A program made the translations under genes and the position numbers. Below the pieces are notes generated by a model that did not search any database, was not told the DNA's origin, and worked only from the letters and a program-made list of their open reading frames with translations. DNA of 64,000 bases from Leeia speluncae (GTDB lineage: Bacteria; Pseudomonadota; Gammaproteobacteria; Burkholderiales; Leeiaceae), in assembly GCF_020564625.1 (NCBI RefSeq), contig NZ_JAJBZT010000001.1, forward strand, positions 124,001 through 188,000, written 5' to 3'. How positions within the stretch are numbered: position 1 is the first letter of the stretch; every line of letters begins with the position of its first letter. This document shows positions 1 through 9,018 of the stretch, piece after piece.

Positions 1-26
1 TTGCTTTCTCAAGCTTCCCAGTTCTA

Positions 27-902
27 TCAATACTCTGACGAAATCTCCGGGCACTTCACTTTGTTGGCGGGTTTCACTTCTTTGGCTTGAAAACTGCTAT
101 CTAACATCCACGCACTAGTTCGGTGGCTTTGCATGTTATTGCCTTGTTGGCGAGAGACGTTAATTGCAATCACGTTGTTTAATTTGCCAGATGTGCAGCC
201 AGCCTGAAACAAGATGCCTTCATTTGCTGCTAGCTTAGGTAGCGGAATATTCACCATGTTTACAGGTGATTTGGCCTGATCATTTGCAGACATGGCGGCG
301 TAGTTGCTGCTGACATCAATAATGAAAGCTGCTTGCGCATACTTTTCGATTTGCGCTAGCTTTGGGTCTCCCGCCATTGGTTTGGCCATGGCGGTGATAT
401 TTTTACCTGCAACGGTAAAGACTTGCAGGTCCATCCAGTGGTTGAGTAACTCTTTACGGCTAGGTAGGTTTCCAGTTGTCGCTGCGCTGGCGGTAGTTTT
501 GCTGTTGCTGCTTTCGTTTGCTGCGCTGTCTGCCCCATTTGCCGGTTTGTAGAGGCCATCAAATGGAACGTCGCCCCATGAGCCGCTACATCCTTCTACG
601 TGTAGCTTCATGCCGCCAGAGGCGCGTTTTAGGGTCATGCTGCAGCGGCCTTCGCTAAAATCCCAACCACCAGGCGCATCTGCCAATTTACCTTCGCCTG
701 ATCCACTGCGTAGATTGCCTGCTTTCCCTTTTTGCATCACTTCTAAGGTGAATTTTCCATTTGGTTGAATGGTTAATTCCCGTTCAAATTGTTGATCGGT
801 TCCGCTATAAACACCCTGTTTTGGATAAGGCGAATATTCTGCGGCATTTGCAAGGCTAGCAAATGCAGCGCTGAGGATGACCGTAATGGCAATGGATTTC
901 AT
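27..902 (-). CDS. secreted protein of unknown function
   Basis: I do not recognise this 291-residue protein. It opens with a clear Sec signal peptide (MKSIAITVILSAAFASLANA, then AEYS), so it is probably periplasmic. The mature N-terminal half (about residues 25-120) is rich in Gly, Thr and charged residues and reads like a small beta-rich domain; it has two Cys (in GRCSM and EGCSG) that could form a disulphide. A Ser/Thr/Ala linker (about 125-150) leads to a second domain that begins around SRKELLNHW and contains one more Cys (GCTSG). The start was placed at the Met of the signal peptide, since an upstream in-frame Met would put 20 polar residues before it. It is divergent from the next gene and stands alone on its strand. 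Confidence 0.7.
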   Translation of the reverse strand: MKSIAITVILSAAFASLANAAEYSPYPKQGVYSGTDQQFERELTIQPNGKFTLEVMQKGKAGNLRSGSGEGKLADAPGGWDFSEGRCSMTLKRASGGMKLHVEGCSGSWGDVPFDGLYKPANGADSAANESSNSKTTASAATTGNLPSRKELLNHWMDLQVFTVAGKNITAMAKPMAGDPKLAQIEKYAQAAFIIDVSSNYAAMSANDQAKSPVNMVNIPLPKLAANEGILFQAGCTSGKLNNVIAINVSRQQGNNMQSHRTSAWMLDSSFQAKEVKPANKVKCPEISSEY

Positions 903-1250
903 GTTGTTCTCAATTGTTGTGGTTTTATGCAGAAAGCATTCTACCTTACAATCAATTGGCATATTGACAAATATTTACAAGTGGAGGGTGACTACTATTT
1001 GTGATCGTACACATTGGGATTGTCGTATTCACAAACACCGTCGATTTTTTGGAAATGAAATACTAGAGTTCATCATTTAGCTTACGAAAAACATGTATCA
1101 AAAAAGTGTAAATTGCTTGTTACATTTTCTATTGAATCTTTACAGTTTCATTCCCCATGGTTTGTCTACGGTTGTTAAACCCCGCTCGTTTTATAGAATA
1201 AGTAGGTAAATATCGTGCCTGCTACATTCGGTAAAACAAGGGGAAATGCC
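903..1250. other. intergenic region between divergent genes
   Basis: This AT-rich stretch separates two divergently transcribed secreted-protein genes and must carry both promoters. A TTGACA hexamer lies at 964-969, but no convincing -10 box is correctly spaced from it. I see no plausible coding region, RNA gene or strong hairpin here. Confidence 0.4.
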
Positions 1251-1580
1251 ATGAAAATTCGTCAATTATCTGTGATTGTGCTAGGTCTATTAACTGCGTC
1301 TGCCATGGTGTCTGTAAATGCGGCAGATGGTCAGTGGGCCAAAAAGCATCCTCGTCGTGCAGAAGTGAATGCGCAGTTGAAAGAACAAAATAAGGCGATT
1401 CACCACGAAGTAAAAACTGGTGAAATGACGAAGGTAAAAGCCAAGAAATTACATCAACAAAACCACCATATTCGTAAAGAAGAACAGGCAATGGCAAAAG
1501 TAAATGGTGGGCATATTACAAAGGCTCAGCAAAAAGTTTTACATCACCAAGCGAACAAAGTGCAGAAAAAAATCTCTTAA
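1251..1580 (+). CDS. small Lys/His-rich secreted protein
   Basis: The gene encodes 109 residues with an N-terminal signal peptide (MKIRQLSVIVLGLL...VNAADG). The mature part is very basic and histidine-rich, alpha-helical in character, with HPRRAEVN near its start, HHEVKTGEMTK in the middle and GGHITKAQQKVL near the end. From memory, small secreted proteins with this HPRRAEVN/GGHITKAEQ pattern are common in Burkholderiales, where their function is not known; that recollection is not checked here. The start is fixed by an AAGGGG Shine-Dalgarno seven bases before the ATG. Roles in binding metals or anionic polymers would suit the composition but are guesses. Confidence 0.75.
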   Translation: MKIRQLSVIVLGLLTASAMVSVNAADGQWAKKHPRRAEVNAQLKEQNKAIHHEVKTGEMTKVKAKKLHQQNHHIRKEEQAMAKVNGGHITKAQQKVLHHQANKVQKKIS

Positions 1581-1616
1581 CAAGGGTGATTTAACGATGT
1601 AGTGGATTTTCTTCTA

Positions 1617-1649
1617 CGCAACCGATGTCCCAAACTGACTTCGGTTGCG
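1617..1649 (+). other. hairpin upstream of small hypothetical gene
   Basis: A perfect 9-bp inverted repeat (CGCAACCGA / TCGGTTGCG, 15-base loop) lies between the secreted basic protein and the next gene. It is not followed by a T tract, so it is a weak terminator candidate; it may instead be a leader structure of the downstream gene. Confidence 0.35.
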
Positions 1650-1668
1650 AATGCGGTGAGGTATAAAA

Positions 1669-1935
1669 ATGAAAATGGATGATTTATTTACAAACGCAAA
1701 TTTAAGCGACCGAGCAAAAGCGGCGATTGCATTACAAGTACCAGATAGCGGAGAGGCGTGGTTGGATGACATGATTCGCCAAGCGATCATTAAAGAAACA
1801 GCCAAAGAAGCGATGCAGGCATTTATTAGCAAAAACGATACGGGGCTAAGCATTAACACAGAGAAGGTGTTGGTAAAGTCTTTTCAGATTGCGGATGCGT
1901 TTTTGCAGCAGTTTGAGAAGAAGCGGTTGGGTTAA
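1669..1935 (+). CDS. hypothetical small cytoplasmic protein
   Basis: An 88-residue protein that I cannot assign. It has no signal peptide or membrane segment and is predicted by eye to be mostly helical (SDRAKAAIALQ, WLDDMIRQAIIKETAKEAMQAFI, VLVKSFQIADAFLQQF). A GTGAGG sequence about eight bases before the ATG can serve as ribosome binding site. It sits on the same strand as the secreted basic protein upstream and the DUF1345 gene downstream, but gaps of 88 and 150 bases make co-transcription uncertain. Confidence 0.55.
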   Translation: MKMDDLFTNANLSDRAKAAIALQVPDSGEAWLDDMIRQAIIKETAKEAMQAFISKNDTGLSINTEKVLVKSFQIADAFLQQFEKKRLG

Positions 1936-2085
1936 TCGATTTCTATTTGGTTTATTTCAACGCCGCAATCTGTGGCATTACGCTCACTTTCTTTCTTCCT
2001 GCGCTAGTCTGGCGTTGGCATTTTTGCAGTATGCTACTGCCACTTGTATGGTGCTTGGCATGACGTGGAAGAAGGGATTATTAAT

Positions 2086-2766
2086 ATGCCTGTCAATGCA
2101 GATGCTGTAAGAATGTATCCTATGTGGATGCGTAGTCACCCTCGTTTAATGATTGCCATTGCAATCGCCTTTTTAGCTTACTTTCTAGCGCCTGTGGGTT
2201 GGGTGGTGAATGGCGTCACACGCTGGATAATTGCGTGGAATATTGGTGCGGTGTTATATCTGCTGCTTGCTTTGCAGATGATGTTTGCGTCTACGCATGA
2301 AAAAATGCGCCAGCGTGCAATTAGAGAAGATGATGGGCGATTTTGGGTGCTATTGCTGGTGGTGGTGTCCGCTTTAACATGCATTGGCGCCATCTTTGCC
2401 GAGCTGGCGGTAGTCAAAGATTTGCATGGGGTAGATCGGGTGGCCCATATTGCACTGGCCGCGCTGACGATTGCATCGTCTTGGTTTTTTACCCAGACGA
2501 TGTTCGCACTTCATTGCGCACATGATTTTTATTTAGCGACTAGCCGTAGTCATCAGGGCGGTTTAATTTTTCCTGGCGATCAACCGCCTGACTATAGCGA
2601 TTTTTTCTATTTTTCGTGTGTCATTGGCACATCTGGTCAAACGGCCGATGTGAGTTTTAGCAGCCGATCTATGCGAAGAATCGGCGCTATTCACTGTATA
2701 TTGGCGTTCTTTTTTAATACGACGGTGATTGCACTGACCATTAATATTGCGTCTAGTTTGGTATAA
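2086..2766 (+). CDS. DUF1345 family membrane protein
   Basis: A 226-residue integral membrane protein with about five hydrophobic segments (about residues 20-38, 45-68, 88-115, 130-152 and 200-224). The C-terminal part, with the YFSCVIGTSGQTADVS stretch followed by RSMRRIGAIH and a final FFFNTTVIAL helix, matches the conserved end of the DUF1345 family as I know it; the family's function is not established. The ATG was chosen because AGAAGGGA lies at the right distance upstream and the protein then has the usual family length. Confidence 0.8.
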   Translation: MPVNADAVRMYPMWMRSHPRLMIAIAIAFLAYFLAPVGWVVNGVTRWIIAWNIGAVLYLLLALQMMFASTHEKMRQRAIREDDGRFWVLLLVVVSALTCIGAIFAELAVVKDLHGVDRVAHIALAALTIASSWFFTQTMFALHCAHDFYLATSRSHQGGLIFPGDQPPDYSDFFYFSCVIGTSGQTADVSFSSRSMRRIGAIHCILAFFFNTTVIALTINIASSLV

Positions 2767-2790
2767 GCCTTTTGCAATGTGTGGCTTTTA

Positions 2791-3555
2791 TCAGCGATTG
2801 CAGCCTGCATTCGGGTGGCTGACGGCAAGATAATGCGCGGTGGTTTCAGACTGCTTGGTTTCAAAGCTCATCATGCCTAGCGCATCATCTAAACTGATCT
2901 CACGGTAATGTTCCGTATAAAACCCATCTTGCTGTAATGCTTGTCTGGCGGATTGTTGTTGCTCGGTTAGTGCATTAGAAAGCTCGCAAGCCACTTGAGA
3001 GTCTGTCAGCATTTTCTGAATATAGTTTTCAACGACTTGTGAGTGTCCACAACGCAAGTTGGCGTTAGGGGTATTGCCTTCTCTGCGGTAAGCCAATACG
3101 GTTTTGATTCGATGGTCTGCACTGCAAAGCGTTTCTCTTAAAAAAGTCGCGTGGCCGGTTGGGGAGTCTTCGACCAATAAGCGAGTAATGCCCCGATCAT
3201 TAATGGCTTCTAAGATTTGCTCAGGATCATTGGCGACGATCACTTCTTTATGCGGTGGCCAAATGTCTAGCTGCGCATGGTTGCCTCTGCATTCGCCTGC
3301 ATGAAAAACATAGTAGTCTGGATAGAGGCGAAGTTTATCTGGTTCATTGCCAAGCCTAGATCGGTATTCATCGTAAAACACCGTGCTCGCGGCTAAGAGC
3401 AGCGAGGCAACCCCCAAAGCACCTGCTGGTTGCTTAACCACTACACCAATCCGATCGCTTACCTGAAAATCTGGCAGCAAGGCGGCGATAGAGGTGGGTT
3501 GCTTGTCTTTATAAAAGACAAAATCTGCCAATGTGATTGTTTTGGTGGTATGCAT
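2791..3555 (-). CDS. hypothetical protein
   Basis: A 254-residue soluble protein I cannot assign to a family. The first 125 residues look like a mixed alpha/beta domain (RIGVVVKQPAGALGVASLLLAA; NHAQLDIWPPHKEVIVANDPEQILEAINDRGITRLLVED). The latter resembles an alternating strand-helix pattern that might bind a ligand or nucleotide, but I see no standard motif. Several Cys (in GECRGN, TLCSAD, LRCGHS) are scattered. An AAGGAAA ribosome binding site precedes the ATG. It stands alone between a convergent DUF1345 gene and the PaiB-like gene. Confidence 0.6.
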   Translation of the reverse strand: MHTTKTITLADFVFYKDKQPTSIAALLPDFQVSDRIGVVVKQPAGALGVASLLLAASTVFYDEYRSRLGNEPDKLRLYPDYYVFHAGECRGNHAQLDIWPPHKEVIVANDPEQILEAINDRGITRLLVEDSPTGHATFLRETLCSADHRIKTVLAYRREGNTPNANLRCGHSQVVENYIQKMLTDSQVACELSNALTEQQQSARQALQQDGFYTEHYREISLDDALGMMSFETKQSETTAHYLAVSHPNAGCNR

Positions 3556-3678
3556 GGCGTTTCCTTACCTAATAGTCGCGTTGCTAGGAAAGACTAGGGC
3601 GATTTGACCAGCATACCGTCAAGGTTATATTGCGCTTGTGCTGAATAAGACCTGATTATTTCTAAATGCGAAATGATC

Positions 3679-4296
3679 TTATTTGAGGTTTTTCATGAGT
3701 GATGCTACTGCTAGTTGATTGGATTGCGATAGCCCATCGACTACGCCTTGAAAATCTTCTGTCGAGCGATTTTGGCTTAACTTGAATTTTCCTTTTATTG
3801 ATGTCACTGCAATTTCAATGCCGATAATCGCCTTCAGTTGGGTTGCAATATAGTCTGCTGGCGCATCAGAAACGGCCCATGGTTCAACTAATCCAGATTC
3901 TTGTTGCTGGGTGAGTCGATCTATTTGTCGATAGACCCATTCACTGTCATCCATTACGGTTACTGTCCCTTTGACTTGTACCATCGTGTAGTTCCAAGTA
4001 GGTACTTGTTTGCCATGTAGTGCTTTACTCGGATACCAACTCGGCGTGATGTAGGCTTCTGGGCCATTAAATATCACGAGCACTTCGCCACCCTGTTTTA
4101 ATGCGGCGAGTTGTGGGTTTGCCCGCGCAATGTGTGCTTGTAAACGCAGTCCTTGTTCGGACTCGACTAATAAAAACGGGATGGCATTCGCTTCTAGCCC
4201 ATGACAGCTAGTGATAAGTGTTCCCAACGGGTAGGTACGAATAAACGTATGAAGGGTGTTTGGATCGTCTTGGCGAAAAGAGGCAGGGCAGTACAT
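3679..4296 (-). CDS. PaiB-like FMN-binding protein
   Basis: The 205 residues match the PaiB family (FMN-binding negative transcriptional regulator) along their length: MYCPASFRQDD at the N-terminus, the AHIARANPQ segment, FNGPEAYITPSWYPSK, VPTWNYTMVQVKG, and the C-terminal KGKFKLSQNR signature. PaiB was named for its effect on sporulation and protease genes in Bacillus subtilis; members adopt a split-barrel flavin-reductase-like fold, and the role in Gram-negatives is mostly unknown. The length is normal for the family. It lies upstream of an AraC-type gene on the same strand, with a gap of about 100 bases, so they are probably separate units. Confidence 0.88.
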   Translation of the reverse strand: MYCPASFRQDDPNTLHTFIRTYPLGTLITSCHGLEANAIPFLLVESEQGLRLQAHIARANPQLAALKQGGEVLVIFNGPEAYITPSWYPSKALHGKQVPTWNYTMVQVKGTVTVMDDSEWVYRQIDRLTQQQESGLVEPWAVSDAPADYIATQLKAIIGIEIAVTSIKGKFKLSQNRSTEDFQGVVDGLSQSNQLAVASLMKNLK

Positions 4297-4397
4297 ATCA
4301 CACCATGTTAGTTAGCGGTTGAAGGCCTAGTATGGTGTGAAAAATGGTTGGCTAAAAGTGCCAATTTATTAATAGTTGATAGAGCCATTTTGTAGTG

Positions 4398-5255
4398 TTA
4401 AGCGCGGCGGTTCAAAAACTGCTTTCTGAAAGAGAAGGGCGTTACTTTCTGCATCTGTTTAAAGAGGCGATTAAAGTAAGACAGCGAACTAAACCCTGCT
4501 TCTTCGGCAATTAACGCGATGGGCTTGTTCGTACTAATCAGTTGCTGGCAAGCATGTCCAATTCTTAATCGATTTTGGTATTCGACGGGGGTGCAGGCAT
4601 TGCTTTGCTTAAATAGACGATGAAAGCCACCAGCAGATAAGGCGGACATCTCTGCCAAGTGCGCTATATCTAATACTTCTGTGAAATGCGTATGCAAATA
4701 ATCCATGACTTTCTGCAACCGGGGGGCTTCGATCTGCGGCGATGCTGGTTGTGTCGACACTGTGGTGGCGTGTTTGTCCTCTGTGAGTAAAGAGAGAATG
4801 GAGATTAGCGTAAGCGTCTTCTCTGCTTCTGATTGGGCATTTAAGGTCAGCATCTTTTGGGCGATGTTTTTTGCCGCCTCCCTAGAAAAGACAAGCCCTT
4901 TTTCTTGTTTGGCGAGATATTGTGCCATGTTGCCCCATTCTGGAATTAACTCGCCTAGCGCTGTTAACCATGTCCGGCTAAACCAAAGAACAATGGCTAG
5001 CATGGGCTGAGTCTCATCTACCTTTTGGGTGGCGTACCAAGTATGTGGTTGGTTTGGGCAGACCAGAACCAAATCTCCCTCCTCAAAAGTCGCGATTTGA
5101 TCGGCAATGAAACGTTGCCCGCTACAGTTTAAGGTGAGGGTCAGTTCGTACTCTGGGTGGTAATGCCAGATAAAGGGGATGCTATCGATTTCTCGCCATA
5201 GTAAGCCCCAAGACCGATTTGCCTCGATTTGATGGTGTTCTCTAAGTGGCTTCAT
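4398..5255 (-). CDS. AraC family regulator with cupin sensor domain
   Basis: A 285-residue regulator. The N-terminal 110 residues form a cupin-like sensor (WHYHPEYELTLTLNCSGQRFIADQIATFEEGDLVLVCPNQPHTW), and residues about 185-285 carry two helix-turn-helix units of the AraC/XylS type (IAHLAEMSALSAGGFHRLFKQ and IALIAEEAGFSSLSYFNRLFKQ). It is transcribed divergently from the phytanoyl-CoA-dioxygenase-type gene with 128 bases between start codons, so it most likely regulates that gene in response to a small molecule. No strong ribosome binding site is visible before the ATG, so the exact start is less certain. Confidence 0.85.
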   Translation of the reverse strand: MKPLREHHQIEANRSWGLLWREIDSIPFIWHYHPEYELTLTLNCSGQRFIADQIATFEEGDLVLVCPNQPHTWYATQKVDETQPMLAIVLWFSRTWLTALGELIPEWGNMAQYLAKQEKGLVFSREAAKNIAQKMLTLNAQSEAEKTLTLISILSLLTEDKHATTVSTQPASPQIEAPRLQKVMDYLHTHFTEVLDIAHLAEMSALSAGGFHRLFKQSNACTPVEYQNRLRIGHACQQLISTNKPIALIAEEAGFSSLSYFNRLFKQMQKVTPFSFRKQFLNRRA

Positions 5256-5383
5256 GAGGATGTGTATGTGGTTAATTTGGTTAGTATAGGGCTATTTATG
5301 GTTGGTGATGAGCCATTTTTGAACGTGTATCGCATGAAAATGTAGTTAGCAACACACATTAAAAAGATAAAGAGGAAGACAAA

Positions 5384-6352
5384 ATGAATGATCGCTACCA
5401 ATATGGGGATAACCGCCCCGGTAACCCAAGTGTGGCCTATACCGACCGTGTGCAGTTAAGAGATATCCAAAAGCAAATCCCATTACGTGTTCTGAGTGAA
5501 GCAGACTTTGCGCATTGGCAGCGTTATGGTTATGTGATTGTGAAGCAGGCGGTTAGCCAACAAGCGGTGAATGAAACTGTGGATTTTTTATGGGAGTTTC
5601 AGCAACTAGATAGAAATGATCCAAGCAGTTGGGATCAGACAGAACGTAAATCCCATGAGATGGTCGAGCTAAATGGCTCGGGCATGGTGGAAGCGTATCA
5701 CCATCAAACCATGTGGAATAATCGACAGAATCAACGCGTTTACGATGCATTTGTCGATATTTGGGATACGGAAGCCTTATGGGTCACCATTGATCGCGCC
5801 AATTTAAATACCCCCAATCGTGGTAAGCGCAAGTTTAATGGGTTTATTCATTGGGATGCCGATACAACGTTGCGCCCCCTTCCCGTGAATGTGCAAGGTG
5901 TGTTGGCCTTGTCTGATACCAGTGAGCACACCGGTGGCTTTCAGTGTATTCCCAAACTATTTGAGCAGTTCGAGTCATGGTTAGCGACAGCACCTGCCGA
6001 GCGAAATCCTTGGCAACCCGATGTAGCCAATCTGCCATGGCAGCCGGCGTTTATCCCCTTGCAAGCGGGTGATTTACTCATCTTTAATTCCTTGCTTGCC
6101 CATGGGATTCGCCCAAATACCTCAGAGAAAGAGGTAAGGTTGGCACAATACATTTCTTTTGCACCGGCAGATGAAGAGAATCTTGCCTTTCGACAGCAAC
6201 GAGTTACATCGTGGCAAGAAAGGCTGCCACCTGTTGGCTATGCCTTCCCTGGGGATCCACGAGAGTGGGAGAAAACGAAGTACCCACAGGCTGTACTTTC
6301 TCCATTAGGTGAGAAAATTTTGGGATTAAAAAGCTTTTCGGAGCGTGCTTAG
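5384..6352 (+). CDS. phytanoyl-CoA dioxygenase (PhyH) family oxygenase
   Basis: A 322-residue Fe(II)/2-oxoglutarate-type oxygenase. The double-stranded beta-helix core carries the expected facial triad: H156 and D158 in HWD, and H240 in LAHG; R252 (VRLAQY) is placed to bind the 2-oxoglutarate carboxylate. The substrate cannot be read from sequence; family members hydroxylate acyl-CoAs, ectoine, halogenated compounds, small acids and others. An AGAGGAAG ribosome binding site precedes the ATG. It is divergent from an AraC regulator, ends at a clear intrinsic terminator, and is followed by a TetR/EamA exporter pair, suggesting a self-contained inducible function. Confidence 0.85.
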   Translation: MNDRYQYGDNRPGNPSVAYTDRVQLRDIQKQIPLRVLSEADFAHWQRYGYVIVKQAVSQQAVNETVDFLWEFQQLDRNDPSSWDQTERKSHEMVELNGSGMVEAYHHQTMWNNRQNQRVYDAFVDIWDTEALWVTIDRANLNTPNRGKRKFNGFIHWDADTTLRPLPVNVQGVLALSDTSEHTGGFQCIPKLFEQFESWLATAPAERNPWQPDVANLPWQPAFIPLQAGDLLIFNSLLAHGIRPNTSEKEVRLAQYISFAPADEENLAFRQQRVTSWQERLPPVGYAFPGDPREWEKTKYPQAVLSPLGEKILGLKSFSERA

Positions 6353-6392
6353 TTCACAAAAATGAGTGATTGATCGGATCGGTTTCTCCCTT

Positions 6393-6420
6393 TGCCCTCT
6401 GTGACGAGAGGGCATTTTTC
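6393..6420 (+). terminator. intrinsic terminator after PhyH gene
   Basis: An 8-bp stem (TGCCCTCT / AGAGGGCA with a 6-base loop, GTGACG) followed by TTTTT. It lies about 40 bases past the PhyH stop codon and reads in the same direction. Confidence 0.85.
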
Positions 6421-6505
6421 TATTTAACACTTGCTATTTGGTCTAGCCTTTTGCATACTTTCTGATAAGACTGGTCTAGTCAATTAAGAGTGAGTGGTGG
6501 AGAAA

Positions 6506-7087
6506 ATGGGAACGCGCGAAAACATTGTAGAAGCAGGCTTAGCCGCTATTATCCAGCAAGGCTATGACGGCATGGGGTTAGAAGATATTTTGAAAACTGC
6601 GAATGCTTCGAAAGGGTCGTTCTACCATTTCTTTAAGTCGAAAGATAATTTGGTATTGGCGATTATCGAGGAGTATGAGTCGTTCTATACCCATGCACGG
6701 AAAACATTACTCAGTTCAAGCGACGTCTCCCCAAAGCAGCGCATTCACAACTATCTTCTCTTTTTAGTAGAAGACCAACGCGCACACGAAATGGCGCGAG
6801 GCTGTTTATATGGCATGTTGGCGCAAAGTGCCAATGCGCGTTCAGATAGTGTGCGCCAAAAGTTAGACCAGATATTTACCGATTGGCGTACGCACCTAGA
6901 AACAGAAATTCTCGCCGCGCAATCTGCAAACGAATTAGCTACTTCGCTCACACCGGCAGATGCAGCGGATTTTGTGATTTGCGCGTATGAAGGTGCGCTG
7001 ATTAAATTTAAAGTAGATAGAAATATTACCGCGCTAGAAAAGTTTGTTGATGGCTGCATGCGTTTTTTGTTTGGCCAACCAGCATGA
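6506..7087 (+). CDS. TetR family transcriptional regulator
   Basis: A TetR/AcrR-type repressor of 193 residues. The N-terminal DNA-binding domain (GTRENIVEAGLAAIIQQGYDG, then the recognition helix around ASKGSFYHFFKSKDNL) is typical, and the helical C-terminal ligand domain (about 60-190) is of normal length and resembles the TetR_C domain seen in AcrR-like proteins (EMARGCLYGMLAQS). The ATG was preferred to a GTG four codons upstream because GGTGGAG lies just before it and TetR proteins usually begin at this point. The stop codon overlaps the start of the downstream EamA transporter (ATGA), so the two are translationally coupled and the transporter is its likely target. Confidence 0.88.
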   Translation: MGTRENIVEAGLAAIIQQGYDGMGLEDILKTANASKGSFYHFFKSKDNLVLAIIEEYESFYTHARKTLLSSSDVSPKQRIHNYLLFLVEDQRAHEMARGCLYGMLAQSANARSDSVRQKLDQIFTDWRTHLETEILAAQSANELATSLTPADAADFVICAYEGALIKFKVDRNITALEKFVDGCMRFLFGQPA

Positions 7088-7947
7088 GTAAAACACTTTC
7101 TTCCGAGCGCCTAGGCCTTATCTTTATCTTACTCAGCTATCTGATGTGGACGTTGCATTATGCGTCTGCCAAAAGCTTAACGGTGAATCACTCTGTCTGG
7201 CAGATTCTCTTTGTCAGAAGTGCCATTGCAATTGTGATTTCGCTAGTTGTCTTTAACCGTAAAATCTTTACGCCCATCACGCCACGGCAAACCATTATTT
7301 TGTGTCTCATCGGGTTAGCGCAATTTGGTTCAGCCGGGTTTTTCTATGTCGCATCAAAAGACATGAGTTTGTCTTTAGTGACGATTGCCTACTCTGTCTC
7401 GCCATTTGTGGTGATGTTTTTATCTGCTTGGTTTTTAAAAGAGCGCTTAAACCGCTTTCACTATGCATCTACCTTTATTGGGCTACTCGGCATTATGTTA
7501 GCCAACGCAGATAGTGCGCATTTTCAATTCTGGCCTGTGGTTTTTGCGTTGATGGCGGGGACTTGCTGGGGAATTACGGTAGTGTCGGCACGCGGGTTTA
7601 AAGCGTTTAACCCTGCGCTACAACTGCTTGTTATCTCTATTGTGTTTCTGGTGTTGAGTCTTTGCTTTAACCAATCTCAACCGCTAATTCGCCTAGAAAG
7701 TGTTAAGTTGTATGGCCTACTTGGGATTGAGGTATTTCTAGCGCAGTACTTCTTTTTAAAAGCGAGCAGGCTGATGACCGCCAGTGCGATGGGGCCGTTT
7801 GAGTATTCTAGTTTGCTCTGGTCGATTCTGATCGACTTTTGTTTATTTGGTGGTGTACCAACGATTCAAATCATTGCTGGTGCAGGGCTTGTCGTGTTGT
7901 CTTATTTCTTTGTGATTAAAGCACAAAGTACTGCATCAAGTGATTAA
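7084..7947 (+). CDS. EamA/DMT superfamily transporter
   Basis: A 287-residue drug/metabolite-type transporter with about ten hydrophobic helices arranged as two EamA repeats (about 10-140 and 148-280). The first repeat ends with the usual LKERLNRFHYASTFIGLLGIML pattern. Such proteins usually export amino acids, nucleotides or other small metabolites across the inner membrane; the substrate is not evident. It overlaps the TetR gene by four bases and is convergent with the next LysR gene, so it is the last gene of a two-gene unit. Confidence 0.87.
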   Translation: MSKTLSSERLGLIFILLSYLMWTLHYASAKSLTVNHSVWQILFVRSAIAIVISLVVFNRKIFTPITPRQTIILCLIGLAQFGSAGFFYVASKDMSLSLVTIAYSVSPFVVMFLSAWFLKERLNRFHYASTFIGLLGIMLANADSAHFQFWPVVFALMAGTCWGITVVSARGFKAFNPALQLLVISIVFLVLSLCFNQSQPLIRLESVKLYGLLGIEVFLAQYFFLKASRLMTASAMGPFEYSSLLWSILIDFCLFGGVPTIQIIAGAGLVVLSYFFVIKAQSTASSD

Positions 7948-7955
7948 TGGTTGAT

Positions 7956-8903
7956 TTACGCTTGTTTTGCTGCATGTTCAAACACGCTCGGTAAAACTTG
8001 CTTCATGGCATCGACAAAACAACGCAAGCGGGCTGGGTAAAATTTTGCGTAGGGGTAAACCAAGTGAACGGGTAGAGGGGTTGCCTGCCAATCTGGTAGT
8101 AGATGTACTAAATCCCCTTTATCTAGCGCATCATTCATTACCCAGCGTGAGCCTACGCCAATTCCCATTCCGCTGAGAATGGCATTTTTCATGGCATAGA
8201 GATTGTCGGTACGTAGTTTCGGTAAGAAACGAAGCACGGCCTCTTCATTTGTTTCACTATGCGCTAAGGAAATATGGGTTTGGTAAAAGGTAGTGAGCGC
8301 CACCCATGGGAAGTTAGCCAGATCGGTCACCTTTTCTACTTTGGGATATTTAGCCAAGCACTTTGGCGAGGCAATCACGATCCGCTCGATAAACCCCAAT
8401 GGGACCGCCACCATATCTGGGTAAGTGATCTCTCCCACTTGAATCGCGCAATCAATCCCTTCACCGATGAAATCATGAAAGGCGCGGTCATCATGCAAAT
8501 TCCACTCCACCGATACTTGATTGTACTTTGCTAGGTAATCCGCCAATGGGCCGATGAGTTGCTCTTGCCCAAACGCATGTGGCGCTAACACGCGCAGGAT
8601 GCCTTGTGGCTCTTCTTTTGCCTGCATTAAGTCAGATTCTACGTTGTGCCAAGTGGCTAACAATGCCTTGTAGCGTTCATAACTTCGTTCCCCATCGGGG
8701 GTGAGGCTCAGTGTATGTGTGGTTCGTTTAATTAGGTTTAATCCTAAATAGCTCTCTAGTAATTGCAGGCGCCGGCTAATCGTCGGTTGCGTGGTATTTA
8801 GTAAACGAGCAGCAGCAGACAAATTGCCACTATCAACAATTGCGATAAACGTTTCGATGAGTTCTATGCGATCAAAAGCAATTTTTCGAGAGGCTGGCGT
8901 CAT
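7956..8903 (-). CDS. LysR family transcriptional regulator
   Basis: A LysR-type regulator (315 residues from this start) with an N-terminal winged helix-turn-helix (FDRIELIETFIAIVDSGNLSAAARLLNTTQPTISRRLQLLE) and a periplasmic-binding-like effector domain. The wording of the effector domain (GILRVLAPHAFG, GIDCAIQVGEI) fits the group related to CrgA/DmlR. A second in-frame Met lies 12 codons upstream (8939); neither has a good ribosome binding site, and I chose the inner one because LysR proteins rarely carry a long N-terminal tail. It is divergent from an MFS transporter, its probable target. Confidence 0.85.
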   Translation of the reverse strand: MTPASRKIAFDRIELIETFIAIVDSGNLSAAARLLNTTQPTISRRLQLLESYLGLNLIKRTTHTLSLTPDGERSYERYKALLATWHNVESDLMQAKEEPQGILRVLAPHAFGQEQLIGPLADYLAKYNQVSVEWNLHDDRAFHDFIGEGIDCAIQVGEITYPDMVAVPLGFIERIVIASPKCLAKYPKVEKVTDLANFPWVALTTFYQTHISLAHSETNEEAVLRFLPKLRTDNLYAMKNAILSGMGIGVGSRWVMNDALDKGDLVHLLPDWQATPLPVHLVYPYAKFYPARLRCFVDAMKQVLPSVFEHAAKQA

Positions 8904-9018
8904 GAGAGTATGGTTATGCGTTAAGTGTATGAGCATCATACAAAATTCGCTACTACAAATAAATAAGATAAATGATCAGAATAGGTGCATTCATTAGATT
9001 AGCAAAGAAAGAAATATC

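Noticed and set aside
964-992. Promoter starting at TTGACA upstream of the small secreted protein
   Set aside because: No acceptable -10 hexamer is found 15-19 bases downstream, so it was not listed as a promoter.
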